A stretch of 34,690 nt of DNA from Thermoanaerobacterales bacterium (GTDB taxonomy: Bacteria; Bacillota; Desulfotomaculia; Desulfotomaculales; JASEER01), in assembly GCA_030019475.1 (NCBI GenBank), contig JASEER010000023.1:1-34690 (forward strand), given 5' to 3'. The notes beneath the pieces were generated by a model that did not search any database, was not told the DNA's origin, and worked only from the letters and a program-made list of their open reading frames with translations. Each line of letters opens with the position of its first letter. The stretch's first letter is position 1. A program made the position numbers and the translations under genes. Below are positions 8,005 to 15,821 of this stretch, piece after piece.

Positions 8005-9399
8005 ATGAAACGCCCAACGAACTTAATCGGCCTTGAGCAGGCGTTGCAGATGGACCGCGCGGAGGTTGTCGAGACATGGAAAACCTACCTCAGCACACCC
8101 GTGGCCGCGACCCAGGCGATGTTGAAGTTTGACCGCCAGTACGTCCGCGCCGCGGGAGCCAGCCTCTGGGACGCAGAAGGCAACGAGTACCTGGATTTTG
8201 TCGGCGGCTACGGCGCCGTCAACTTGGGCCACAACCACCCGCGCCTCCTGGAGGCCATCCGCCGCGTCGAGCAGTACCCTAAAATCATGCAGACCGCCGT
8301 GCAGCACCTCCCGGCCGTTTTGGCCGCGAACCTGGCGCGCCTCGCGCCGGGGGACCTGACCCGGGTCTTCTTCTGCAACAGCGGCGCCGAAGCGGTGGAG
8401 GGCGCCCTGAAGCTGGCGCGCGCCGCCACCGGCCGCACGCGGTTCATCTACTGCGAGAACTCCTTCCATGGCAAGACCTTCGGCGCCCTCTCGGTCACCG
8501 GACGGAGCAAATACCAGAAACCTTTCGCCCCGCTCCTGCCGGACTGCACGGCCGTGCCCTTCGGTAACCTGGAGGCCCTGGAAAAGGAACTGGCCACCGG
8601 AAAGGCGGCCGCCTTCATCGTCGAGCCCATCCAGGGGGAGGCCGGGATCATCCTGCCGCCGCCCGGTTACCTTGCCGAAGCGCACCGCCTCTGCACCAAG
8701 CACGGTGCCCTGTTCATCGCCGACGAGGTGCAGACCGGTTTCGGGCGTACGGGAACCGTCTTCGCCTGCGAGGCGGAGAACGTGGTCCCCGACGTCCTCT
8801 GCCTGGCAAAGTCCCTGGGCGGCGGGATCATCCCGGCGGGCGCCTACATCACTACCGATGATCTCTGGAAGAAGGCCTACGGCACCCTGGATAAGGCCTT
8901 GCTCCACACCTCGACCTTCGGCGGATATTGGGGCAACGGGCTGGCCTGCGCCGTGGGTATCGCCACCCTGGAGGTCCTGCTGGAGGAAGACCTGGCGGGC
9001 CAGGCATGCGAGAAGGGCGCCTACTTCCTTAACAAACTGCAGGCCCTGAAAGAGAAGTACCCGCTCGTAAAGGACGTCCGCGGCAGGGGCCTCTTGATCG
9101 GCCTGGAACTGGCCGACACCGGCGGGGGATTGATGAAAAAACTGTCCTTCGGCGCCCTGGACAAGCTGGCGGACGAATATCTGGGCACCCTGGTGGCCAT
9201 GGAACTGGTGCTCAAGCACCGTGTAGTCACGATTTACACACTCAACAACCCGAACGTCATCCGCCTGGAGCCGCCGCTGGTAGTAACCCGGCAGCAGCTT
9301 GACTACGCGGTCGAGGCGCTGGAAAGCGTCCTTTCCAAGCACAGGAGCTTCCTCGGCGTGGCCGCCGCCGGGCTGGGCGCCGTCCTGCGGCGCAGCTAG
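8005..9399 (+). CDS. Class III aminotransferase, putrescine aminotransferase-like
   Basis: PLP-dependent class III aminotransferase of 464 aa, most like putrescine aminotransferase (YgjG/PatA), which moves an amino group from putrescine to 2-oxoglutarate; ornithine or other omega-amino acids are possible substrates. Visible motifs are FCNSGAEAVEGALKLAR (phosphate loop), SFHGKTFGALS, VEPIQGEAGIILPPPGYL, ADEVQTGFGRTG and the PLP-lysine motif LCLAKSLGGGI; RLEPPLVVT near the end also matches the YgjG type. A good Shine-Dalgarno (AAAGGATGGG) precedes the ATG. It is the only plus-strand gene in a 24-kb minus-strand run. Its TAG stop overlaps that of the convergent lysE-like gene. Substrate is inferred from likeness, not proven. 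Confidence 0.8.
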   Translation: MKRPTNLIGLEQALQMDRAEVVETWKTYLSTPVAATQAMLKFDRQYVRAAGASLWDAEGNEYLDFVGGYGAVNLGHNHPRLLEAIRRVEQYPKIMQTAVQHLPAVLAANLARLAPGDLTRVFFCNSGAEAVEGALKLARAATGRTRFIYCENSFHGKTFGALSVTGRSKYQKPFAPLLPDCTAVPFGNLEALEKELATGKAAAFIVEPIQGEAGIILPPPGYLAEAHRLCTKHGALFIADEVQTGFGRTGTVFACEAENVVPDVLCLAKSLGGGIIPAGAYITTDDLWKKAYGTLDKALLHTSTFGGYWGNGLACAVGIATLEVLLEEDLAGQACEKGAYFLNKLQALKEKYPLVKDVRGRGLLIGLELADTGGGLMKKLSFGALDKLADEYLGTLVAMELVLKHRVVTIYTLNNPNVIRLEPPLVVTRQQLDYAVEALESVLSKHRSFLGVAAAGLGAVLRRS

Positions 9400-10013
9400 C
9401 CCGCCAGTTGCCGGCCGATGTAGAGGGCGGAACCCCACATAATGACGGCTGAGACCCGGTTCACCGCCGTTAAGAGGCGCCCGGACCGATCCAGCCGCCC
9501 CACCAGCCTCCCTGCCAGGGCCAGGGAAAAGAACCAGACCCAGGAGACCAGGACGGCGGCGGCTGTAAAGGCGGCCCTGGGCTCCCCGCTGTAGCTCAAG
9601 GAACTGGTCCCGATCACCGCCACGGTATCGAGGATGGCGTGCGGGTTCAACAGGGATACCGAAACCGCGAACACCACCTGCCTGGCAAAACCCATGGACG
9701 GCGCCGCATCATCCTGCCCGGGCGCGGCAGGGCGGGTATGCCAGATGACCCACCCCATGTAGAGCAGAAAGAGGGTGCCGGCCCCCAGAAGCAGGCCCTT
9801 GATAACTGACGAACCCAGGACGAGCACTGAAACACCGAGGACCGCCAGGAGGATCAGCAGGGTGTCGCAAAGGGCGGCCGTGACCACCACGGGAAGCGCG
9901 CGGACGTAGCGCCCCTGTATGGCCCCCTGGTTAAAGACGAAGGTGTTTTGCGCTCCCAGGGGAAGAATCAGCCCGAAGGCCAGGATCAGTCCATGAACGA
10001 AGGCGCCAAACAA
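9396..10013 (-). CDS. LysE/ArgO-family amino-acid exporter
   Basis: Membrane protein of the LysE/ArgO family, which exports basic amino acids such as lysine and arginine. About 205 aa with six hydrophobic segments. The N-terminal motif LPLGAQNTFVFNQGAIQG matches the ArgO/LysE hallmark GAQNxFVLxQG, and SLLNPHAILDTV is the second conserved repeat-like motif with the NPxA-type Pro. The start is uncertain: TTG at 10013 gives the family length and has GGGAGG about 15 bases upstream; the frame is open to a GTG at 10058 inside rlmI. It follows rlmI closely and ends head-on against the aminotransferase gene. The pairing suggests an amine or amino-acid overflow function, which is inference. Confidence 0.85.
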   Translation of the reverse strand: MFGAFVHGLILAFGLILPLGAQNTFVFNQGAIQGRYVRALPVVVTAALCDTLLILLAVLGVSVLVLGSSVIKGLLLGAGTLFLLYMGWVIWHTRPAAPGQDDAAPSMGFARQVVFAVSVSLLNPHAILDTVAVIGTSSLSYSGEPRAAFTAAAVLVSWVWFFSLALAGRLVGRLDRSGRLLTAVNRVSAVIMWGSALYIGRQLAG

Positions 10014-10035
10014 GGGGATTACGGTTGTCCCTCCC

Positions 10036-11214
10036 TCACCAGACTTGCAGGATGGCACATTTCAGGTAATAAGTCTCGGGGGAAGCGAGAAGCATCGGAT
10101 GGTCCTTCGCCTGGCGACGCAACTCGACGAGGCGCAGGACGCGCCCGGCGTCCCGCGCGGCCTGGGCGATAACGTCCAGGAAGAGGCCCTCGGTGACGTG
10201 GTAGGAACAGGAACAGGAGACCAGGTAACCGCCGGGGGGCAGGAGCTTCATCCCGCGGAGGTTGATTTCTTTGTAGCCCCGCAGCGCCCCCGGCACGGCC
10301 TCCTTCGATTTCGTAAAGGACGGCGGATCAAGGATAACGACGTCGAAGCGCTCCCCGGCGCCCACCATCTCACGCAGCACGTCGAAGCCGTTTCCCTCAC
10401 GCAGCACGAGGCGGTCGGCCACGCCGTTCAACTCGGCGTTGCGGCGCGCCAGGGCCAGGGCCGCCCCGGAGATGTCCACGGCGACGACCTCCCGCGCCCC
10501 GAAGCAAGCGGCGTTGACCGCAAATCCCCCGGCGTAGCAGAAGCAGTCCAGGACACGGGCGCCGCCCACCAGGGACCGGACAGCGGCGCGGTTCTCGCGC
10601 TGGTCAAGGAAGAAGCCCGTCTTCTGCCCCTCGGCCAGGTCGATCTCCAGCCGTATACCGTTCTCCTCAACGGTTACGGGACCTTCGTAGCGGCCGCGCA
10701 GGAGCCCTATCCGCAGGGGGAGCCCCTCCAGCTCGCGCACGGTCGCGTCGTTGCGCTCGTAAATGCCGGCCGGGGCGAAGAGTTCCTCCAGGATGTCGGC
10801 GACCAGTTCCTTGTGGCGGTCGATGCCCAGGGTCAGCGTCTGCAGGACCAGGTGGTCGCCGTAACGGTCGACGATCAGGCCGGGCAGGAAATCGGCCTCG
10901 GCGTTCACCAGGCGGTAGGCCGTGGTGTCCCGCACGAAGAGCCGCCGGTAAGCGGCGGCGGTCTCGAGCCGCCGGCGAAAGAACGCGCGGTCAATCTCCT
11001 CATCCTGCCGCCTGGTCAGGAGGCGGACGAAGATCTGTGAAGCCGGGTTGGCATAGCCGCGGCCGATGAAACGCCCGTGGATGTCGACGACATCCACGAT
11101 GTCCCCCGGGGCCAGCTTCCCGTCCACCCTCAGGATCTCGCCGCGGTAGATCCAGGGATGTCCCAGGAGCACACGGCGGTTCTTCCCCGGGGAAAGAGCC
11201 AGGATGGTCCTCAA
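10036..11214 (-). CDS. rlmI: RlmI-like 23S rRNA (cytosine-C5)-methyltransferase
   Basis: Class I SAM-dependent RNA methyltransferase of the RlmI type, 392 aa. An N-terminal PUA domain (RRVLLGHPWIYRGEI through RGYANPASQIFVRLL) is followed by the Rossmann domain with RVLDCFCYAGGFAVNAA (SAM loop), VDISGAALALARRNAELNG, LDPPSFTKSK and the Cys pair VSCSCSYHV. In E. coli RlmI methylates C1962 of 23S rRNA. I chose the TTG at 11214, which gives the family length; the open frame runs further upstream but without family likeness. Its position at the end of the SAM-by-product cluster fits an enzyme that produces SAH, though this may be chance. Confidence 0.9.
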   Translation of the reverse strand: MRTILALSPGKNRRVLLGHPWIYRGEILRVDGKLAPGDIVDVVDIHGRFIGRGYANPASQIFVRLLTRRQDEEIDRAFFRRRLETAAAYRRLFVRDTTAYRLVNAEADFLPGLIVDRYGDHLVLQTLTLGIDRHKELVADILEELFAPAGIYERNDATVRELEGLPLRIGLLRGRYEGPVTVEENGIRLEIDLAEGQKTGFFLDQRENRAAVRSLVGGARVLDCFCYAGGFAVNAACFGAREVVAVDISGAALALARRNAELNGVADRLVLREGNGFDVLREMVGAGERFDVVILDPPSFTKSKEAVPGALRGYKEINLRGMKLLPPGGYLVSCSCSYHVTEGLFLDVIAQAARDAGRVLRLVELRRQAKDHPMLLASPETYYLKCAILQVW

Positions 11215-11306
11215 TCGCTCGCCGTTCTCCCTTCCCGGGCCCAAGCCCGTTTTCCGTTTTGCTGTCGCCTGTCCGTCAGCGTCCACCGGACGCTCTGCGC
11301 TCAACC

Positions 11307-11384
11307 TCAGCCGCCCTTGCCGCGCAGCATTAGGAAAAGCACCGCGGCCACGACAACGATAACCAGGATCTCGGCTATACCCAT
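11307..11384 (-). CDS. Tiny single-pass membrane ORF (25 aa)
   Basis: Starts ATG GGT ATA GCC GAG 18 bases after the mtaD stop and ends TGA. The peptide is one hydrophobic helix (EILVIVVVAAVLFLMLR) with a basic tail RGKGG, a plausible single-pass membrane peptide. A G-rich stretch (AAGGCGGGG) lies 7-8 bases upstream. The 190-base gap between mtaD and rlmI is otherwise empty. No function is recognised; it could be chance. Confidence 0.45.
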   Translation of the reverse strand: MGIAEILVIVVVAAVLFLMLRGKGG

Positions 11385-11402
11385 GACGACACCCCGCCTT
11401 CT

Positions 11403-12698
11403 CTACTTCCCGATCAAACGCCTGGCGCAACGGCCGGCCTCGGCGATGACCTTTTCCTCGTCCATCGTCAGCAGGACCCGGTCACGCATGACGACCCGCC
11501 CGTCGATGATCACTGTCCGGACATCGCTCCCCTTGGCGGCGTAGACGAGGTGGGCGTACGTGTCATGCGGCGGGTTGAGGTGCGCGGCGCGCCAGTCCCA
11601 CAGGACGATATCCGCGCGCTTGCCCGCCTCCAGGGTGCCGATGCATTCATCAAGGCCCACCGCCCGCGCCCCGCCCAGGGTCGCCAGGGCCGCCGCCCGG
11701 GGCGCGGGTAGGACCGTCGGGTCCTCGCACGCCACCTTCTGCAGAAAGGACGCCGTGCGGGTTTCCTCGATCATGTCCAGGTCGTTATTGCTCGAGGCAC
11801 CGTCGGTGCCGATTCCCACCCGCGCCCCGGCTTCCAGCAGCCGCGTAACCGGGGCGATGCCGCTCGCCAGCTTCATATTGCTCTGCGGACAGTGGGCGAT
11901 CCCCACCCCGCAGCGGGCCAGGGTTTCGATGTCGCCGTCGTCCAGGTGCACGCAGTGCGCCGCCAGCGTCGGCCGGTCAAAAAGGCCCAGGCTGTCAAGG
12001 TGGGCGACCGGCGACCTGCCGTAGCGCTTCCGGACCTCATCGTCCTCGGCGCGCGTCTCGGCGACATGAATGTGCAGGCCGACGCCGAGGGCGGCCGCCT
12101 TCTCCATTACCTTCCGCAGGTAGTCCGGCGGGCAGGTGTAGGGGGCATGCGGCCCGAGGGCGCACGTTATCCGGCCGTCCCCCCCTCCGTGCCAGGCGCG
12201 GACGAAGGCGATGTTCTCGGCCAGGGCCTCTTCGCCGTTGGGGGCCGAGCCGATCAGGCCGCGCGACAGGAAGGCGCGCATCCCGCTCTCGGCCACGGCG
12301 CGCGCCACGTCATCCATAAAGAAGTACATGTCGGCGAAGGTGGTGGTGCCCCCGCGGATCATCTCCGCGCAAGCCAGGAGGGTTCCCCAGTAAACATCCT
12401 CGCCGGTCAACCGCGCCTCGGCGGGCCAGATCTTCTCCGTGAGCCAGGGCATCAGCGGCATGTCGTCCGCATAGCCCCGGAACAGGACCATCGCCGCATG
12501 TGTATGCGCATTAACGAGGCCTGGGGTGGCCAACATCCCGGCGGCCTCGATGACCTCGTCCGGTACGAAGCCGGCGGGTGAGGAACCCGCAGGACCCACG
12601 GCCAGGATCTCCCCACCGGCGATGGCGATCTCACCCCCATAGATCACGTTCCCGTCAGCCGACGGGAGAATCGTCATTCCCCGTAGCAAAAGGTTCAT
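11403..12698 (-). CDS. mtaD: 5-methylthioadenosine/S-adenosylhomocysteine deaminase
   Basis: Amidohydrolase of the MtaD/DadD family (431 aa), which deaminates methylthioadenosine, S-adenosylhomocysteine and, in some members, 5'-deoxyadenosine to their inosine forms. Metal and catalytic residues are visible: H65 and H67 (NAHTHAAM), H184 (GPHAPYTC), H211 and E214 (HIHVAET), H248 (AAHCVHLDD) and D299 (GTDGASSNN). The C-terminal GTLEAGKRADIVLWD closes the composite domain. Its ATG overlaps the aldolase stop by ATGA, so it is co-translated with the aldolase and ahcY. In this context it would supply inosine-type nucleosides to the neighbouring phosphorylase and hydrolase. Confidence 0.92.
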   Translation of the reverse strand: MNLLLRGMTILPSADGNVIYGGEIAIAGGEILAVGPAGSSPAGFVPDEVIEAAGMLATPGLVNAHTHAAMVLFRGYADDMPLMPWLTEKIWPAEARLTGEDVYWGTLLACAEMIRGGTTTFADMYFFMDDVARAVAESGMRAFLSRGLIGSAPNGEEALAENIAFVRAWHGGGDGRITCALGPHAPYTCPPDYLRKVMEKAAALGVGLHIHVAETRAEDDEVRKRYGRSPVAHLDSLGLFDRPTLAAHCVHLDDGDIETLARCGVGIAHCPQSNMKLASGIAPVTRLLEAGARVGIGTDGASSNNDLDMIEETRTASFLQKVACEDPTVLPAPRAAALATLGGARAVGLDECIGTLEAGKRADIVLWDWRAAHLNPPHDTYAHLVYAAKGSDVRTVIIDGRVVMRDRVLLTMDEEKVIAEAGRCARRLIGK

Positions 12699-13369
12699 GC
12701 TCTACCCGTCCTCCCATCCTGCTGTCCATAGGCGGTGATATAAAAATGTCGCAGGGACTCGGTCTCCCGCGGCCCCAGAACGACGGGCCCGCCCACCAGC
12801 CGCGCCATAAGGTAGACGCCGGCCGCCCGCTCCACCACACGACACACCTGCAGGGCCTCGGAGACACTACGCCCCACGCCGACAACTCCGTGGTTGGCGA
12901 GCAGGACGGCATTGACCCCCGCCAGGGCGCGCACCGCACTCTGGGCCAGCGCCTCGCTCCCCGCCGGGGCGTAATCCGCCACGGCCACCGGCCCGCCCAC
13001 CACCTGGGCCACTTCCTCCAGGATCACCGGTAACGGAACGCGCGCCACGGCCAGGGCGCAGGCGTTCGGTGAATGGGTGTGGACGATGGCCTCCACGTCG
13101 GGGCGCGCACGGTAGATACCCAGATGCATGGGCAGCTCCGTGGACGGCTTAAGGTCGCCCTCGATCACTCTCCCGTCCATGCCTACCACGACCATGTCTT
13201 GCGGGCGCAGGCGGGCGTAGTCCAGGCCGCTCGGGGTTATGACCAGGACGTCGTCCTTAGGTACGCGGGCGGAGATGTTGCCCCAGGAGCCGGTGACAAG
13301 CCCGCCGTCCAGCATCTGCTTCCCCGCGCGCGCGACCTGTTCCCGGGCCTTTTCGATCAGCAGGCTCAC
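12695..13369 (-). CDS. Class II aldolase (FucA/Ald2 family)
   Basis: Zinc-dependent class II aldolase of 224 aa, like L-fuculose-1-phosphate aldolase. The E. coli FucA zinc and base residues are all found at a constant offset: E78 (STELPMH), H97 and H99 (VHTHS) and H160 (LLANHGVVG); GSWGNISAR and ITPSGLDY bind phosphate. The context (mtnP-like, mtnA, mtaD) suggests it splits 5-methylthioribulose-1-phosphate or 5-deoxyribulose-1-phosphate into dihydroxyacetone phosphate and methylthioacetaldehyde or acetaldehyde, the DHAP shunt. The related dehydratase MtnB is the main alternative, but none of the other Met-salvage genes (mtnC, mtnD, mtnW, mtnX) is present. Its GTG overlaps the ahcY TGA. Confidence 0.85.
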   Translation of the reverse strand: MSLLIEKAREQVARAGKQMLDGGLVTGSWGNISARVPKDDVLVITPSGLDYARLRPQDMVVVGMDGRVIEGDLKPSTELPMHLGIYRARPDVEAIVHTHSPNACALAVARVPLPVILEEVAQVVGGPVAVADYAPAGSEALAQSAVRALAGVNAVLLANHGVVGVGRSVSEALQVCRVVERAAGVYLMARLVGGPVVLGPRETESLRHFYITAYGQQDGRTGRA

Positions 13370-14631
13370 GCCTCGCCGTCCTCCCCGCCCCCGCTGCCGC
13401 GGAGGTAGGCCTCCTGCTCGTCGCTCAGCCGGTCAATGGTTATCCCCAGGGCGGATAGCTTCATCTCGGCCACGCGCCGGTCGAAGTCCGCCGGGACGCG
13501 GTAGACCCGCCTTTCCATTTCCCGGTGGTGCTCGCGGATGTGGACCGCGGACAGGACCTGAAGGGCGAAGGACAGGTCCATTATCTCGGCCGGGTGACCG
13601 TCCCCGGCGGCCAGGTTCACGAGACGGCCCTCGGCCAGGACGTAGATCCGCCGTCCGTCGGCCAGGGTGAACTCCTCGATATTCTGCCTTACGGTCCGCC
13701 TGGTCACGCTGAGGGCCTCCAGGTCCGGCAGGCTGATCTCGACGTTGAAATGGCCGGCGTTGGCCAGGATCGCCCGGTCTTTCATGGCCAGGAAATGTTC
13801 CCGGCGCAGGACGTCCCGGCAGCCGGTGGCGGTCACGAAGATGTCTCCTTCGCCGGCGGCCTGCTCGCCGGACATCACCCGGTAGCCGTCCATGTGCGCC
13901 TCGATGGCGCGTATCGGGTCGACCTCGGTGACAATGACGTTTGCCCCGAGCCCGCGGGCGCGCAAGGCGATACCCCGCCCGACCCAGCCATAGCCGTGGA
14001 CAACGACGGTCTTGCCGGCCACCAGCAGGTTAGTGGTACGCATAATGCCGGACCAGGCCGATTCCCCGGTACCGTAACGGTTATCAAAGAGGAACTTGCA
14101 GTAGGCGTCGTTCACGGCCAGCATGGGAAAAAGCAGCCGCCCCTCCCGCTCCAGAGCGCGCAGGCGGAGGACGCCAGTCGTCGTCTCCTCGGCTCCCCCC
14201 CAGACACCGGAGGCAAGGTCCCTGCGGGTGGTGTGCAGCAAATGGACCAGGTCGCCGCCGTCGTCAATTACGATCTGGGGCCCGAAGTCCAGGGCGCCTT
14301 CCAGGTGCCGGCGATACTCGTCGGGGGTGGCGTTGTGCCAGGCGTACACGCTGATACCGGCCGCCACCAGGGCCGCAGCTATATCGTCCTGGGTGGAGAG
14401 GGGGTTGGAACCGGTGACCGCCATATCCGCCCCGGCCGTCGCCAGGACTTCGGCCAGGTAGGCCGTCTTGGCCTCCAGGTGGATACTCAGCGAAACACGG
14501 ACCCCCGCCAGCGGCCGCGTCCGGGCGAACTCGGCGTGGATCGCCCTCAGAACCGGCATGTGCTCCCGCACCCAGTCGATCTTTTGCCGCCCGGAATCCG
14601 CCAGGGCGGGGTCACGGATTTCATACTTCAA
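13366..14631 (-). CDS. ahcY: Adenosylhomocysteinase-family hydrolase, possibly S-inosylhomocysteine hydrolase
   Basis: NAD-dependent SAH-hydrolase family, 421 aa. It has the NAD loop GYGWVGRG (213-220), IDDGGDL, AEETTTGV, K179 and D183 in NDAYCKFLFDN, and NAGHFNVE. It lacks the C-terminal PxHYRY tail of eukaryotic and most bacterial enzymes, as do archaeal and Thermotoga forms. The substrate-reading segment is HLEAKT (51-56) where classical enzymes have HMTVET, so the Glu that accepts the adenine amino group is replaced by Lys (K55). With mtaD next door it may act on S-inosylhomocysteine, as shown for the M. jannaschii enzyme. TTG start, with AAGGAGG about 11 bases upstream. Family certain, substrate inferred. 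Confidence 0.9.
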   Translation of the reverse strand: MKYEIRDPALADSGRQKIDWVREHMPVLRAIHAEFARTRPLAGVRVSLSIHLEAKTAYLAEVLATAGADMAVTGSNPLSTQDDIAAALVAAGISVYAWHNATPDEYRRHLEGALDFGPQIVIDDGGDLVHLLHTTRRDLASGVWGGAEETTTGVLRLRALEREGRLLFPMLAVNDAYCKFLFDNRYGTGESAWSGIMRTTNLLVAGKTVVVHGYGWVGRGIALRARGLGANVIVTEVDPIRAIEAHMDGYRVMSGEQAAGEGDIFVTATGCRDVLRREHFLAMKDRAILANAGHFNVEISLPDLEALSVTRRTVRQNIEEFTLADGRRIYVLAEGRLVNLAAGDGHPAEIMDLSFALQVLSAVHIREHHREMERRVYRVPADFDRRVAEMKLSALGITIDRLSDEQEAYLRGSGGGEDGEA

Positions 14632-14662
14632 AACCGGGAAAGCCTCCTTATTCGCTTCTTAT

Positions 14663-14709
14663 CGCCGGCCATCCGGCACTTGTGGAAAGGGAGCCGGCCA
14701 GAGCCGGCG
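14663..14709. repeat. Nested inverted repeats before ahcY
   Basis: CGCCGGC (14663-14669) pairs with GCCGGCG (14703-14709), and inside them CCGGC (14673-14677) pairs with GCCGG (14693-14697). They fill the 85-base gap between mtnA and ahcY, just before the ahcY Shine-Dalgarno, so the RNA leader could fold. It does not resemble any SAM or SAH riboswitch I know. Confidence 0.4.
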
Positions 14710-14716
14710 CCTGCTG

Positions 14717-15760
14717 TCAGGAACCTCTATTCCCGGAACATACCCGGGCCAGGTTTGCGGTATAGGGCGGGTAGATAACCCCGGCCTCGGTAATGATCGC
14801 CGTGATCAGCCCGTGGGGAGTGACGTCAAAGGCCGGGTTCCAGACCTTGACCCCTTCGGGGGCGATCCGCCGCCCCTGGAAGTGGGTCAGCTCGGCCTGG
14901 TCACGCTCCTCGATGGGGATGGCCGCCCCGTCCGAAATGGAAAAGTCGACGGTCGATACGGGGGCGGCGACATAGAAGGGCACCTTGTGCGCCCGGGCCA
15001 GCACGGCCACCCCGTATGTGCCGATCTTGTTGGCCGTGTCCCCGTTGGCGGCGATGCGGTCAGCGCCTACGACCACCAGGTCGATCCCCTCGCGGGCCAT
15101 CAGGTAGCCGGCCATGCTGTCGGCGATAAGGACCACGGGAATGCCGTCCGCCATCAGTTCCAGGCTGGTCAGCCGGGCCCCCTGCAGGAAGGGGCGGGTC
15201 TCGTCGGCGAACACCGTCACCTTCTTGCCGGCCTCGTATGCCGCCCGGATCACTCCGAGAGCGGTCCCGTAACCCGCCGTGGCCAGCGCGCCGGCGTTGC
15301 AGTGGGTCAGGATGCGCGCCCCGTCCGGAACCAGAACCTGCCCGTGGGCCCCGATCCGCCGGTTGATTTCAACGTCCTCATGAAGGACGGCATGGGCCTC
15401 TTCGAGAAGAGCCCGCCGCAGGGCCGGCACATCTCCCGGCTCACGCACCGCGCGGTCAATCAAGCGGTCCACCGCCCAGCGCAGGTTGACGGCGGTCGGG
15501 CGGCTGGCGGTCAGCAACCGGCCGACATCCCGCAGGCCCGCCAGGAAGGTTTCCCGGTCGGCGGCATCGAGGCCGTTCGCCCCGAGCGCCATCCCGTAGG
15601 CCGAGGCCGCCCCGATGGCCGGCGCACCCCGGACCTTCATCTCGCTGATGGCCCGCGCCACATCCTCCGCCGTGGCGCAGGCGACATATTCAACCTCGGC
15701 GGGCAGGCGCGTCTGGTCCAGCAGGTATAGCCGGCCGTCCCGCCAGTACATCGTTTCCAC
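14717..15760 (-). CDS. mtnA: 5-methylthioribose-1-phosphate isomerase
   Basis: MtnA converts 5-methylthioribose-1-phosphate (and 5-deoxyribose-1-phosphate) to the ribulose-1-phosphate form. About 347 aa. Motifs are VRGAPAIGAA, THCNAGALATAGYGTALGV with catalytic C154, and VGADRIAANGDTANKIGTY with catalytic D234, both matching B. subtilis MtnA at a constant offset; the fold is that of eIF2B-alpha. The start is GTG at 15760 or ATG three codons later; longer upstream reading has no family likeness. It follows the phosphorylase by about 60 bases and feeds the aldolase two genes on. Confidence 0.93.
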   Translation of the reverse strand: METMYWRDGRLYLLDQTRLPAEVEYVACATAEDVARAISEMKVRGAPAIGAASAYGMALGANGLDAADRETFLAGLRDVGRLLTASRPTAVNLRWAVDRLIDRAVREPGDVPALRRALLEEAHAVLHEDVEINRRIGAHGQVLVPDGARILTHCNAGALATAGYGTALGVIRAAYEAGKKVTVFADETRPFLQGARLTSLELMADGIPVVLIADSMAGYLMAREGIDLVVVGADRIAANGDTANKIGTYGVAVLARAHKVPFYVAAPVSTVDFSISDGAAIPIEERDQAELTHFQGRRIAPEGVKVWNPAFDVTPHGLITAIITEAGVIYPPYTANLARVCSGNRGS

Positions 15761-15821
15761 CGTTGAACCCACTCTCCCCGTCTTTGCCCCGTTCAGCCCG
15801 CGGCCCTTTGCCGGGCCATCC

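Noticed and set aside
8023-9438. Long open frame on the minus strand opposite the aminotransferase
   Set aside because: It is a shadow of a GC-rich gene: repetitive R/G/Q/A composition, no motif, and the plus strand has clear aminotransferase motifs.
12695-13369. Methylthioribulose-1-phosphate dehydratase (MtnB) instead of an aldolase
   Set aside because: The same superfamily, but residues match FucA-type aldolases at a constant offset, and no later Met-salvage gene (mtnC, mtnD, mtnX) is nearby. It cannot be excluded fully.
14632-14716. SAH riboswitch before ahcY
   Set aside because: Inverted repeats exist, but the conserved SAH-riboswitch core sequence is not seen.
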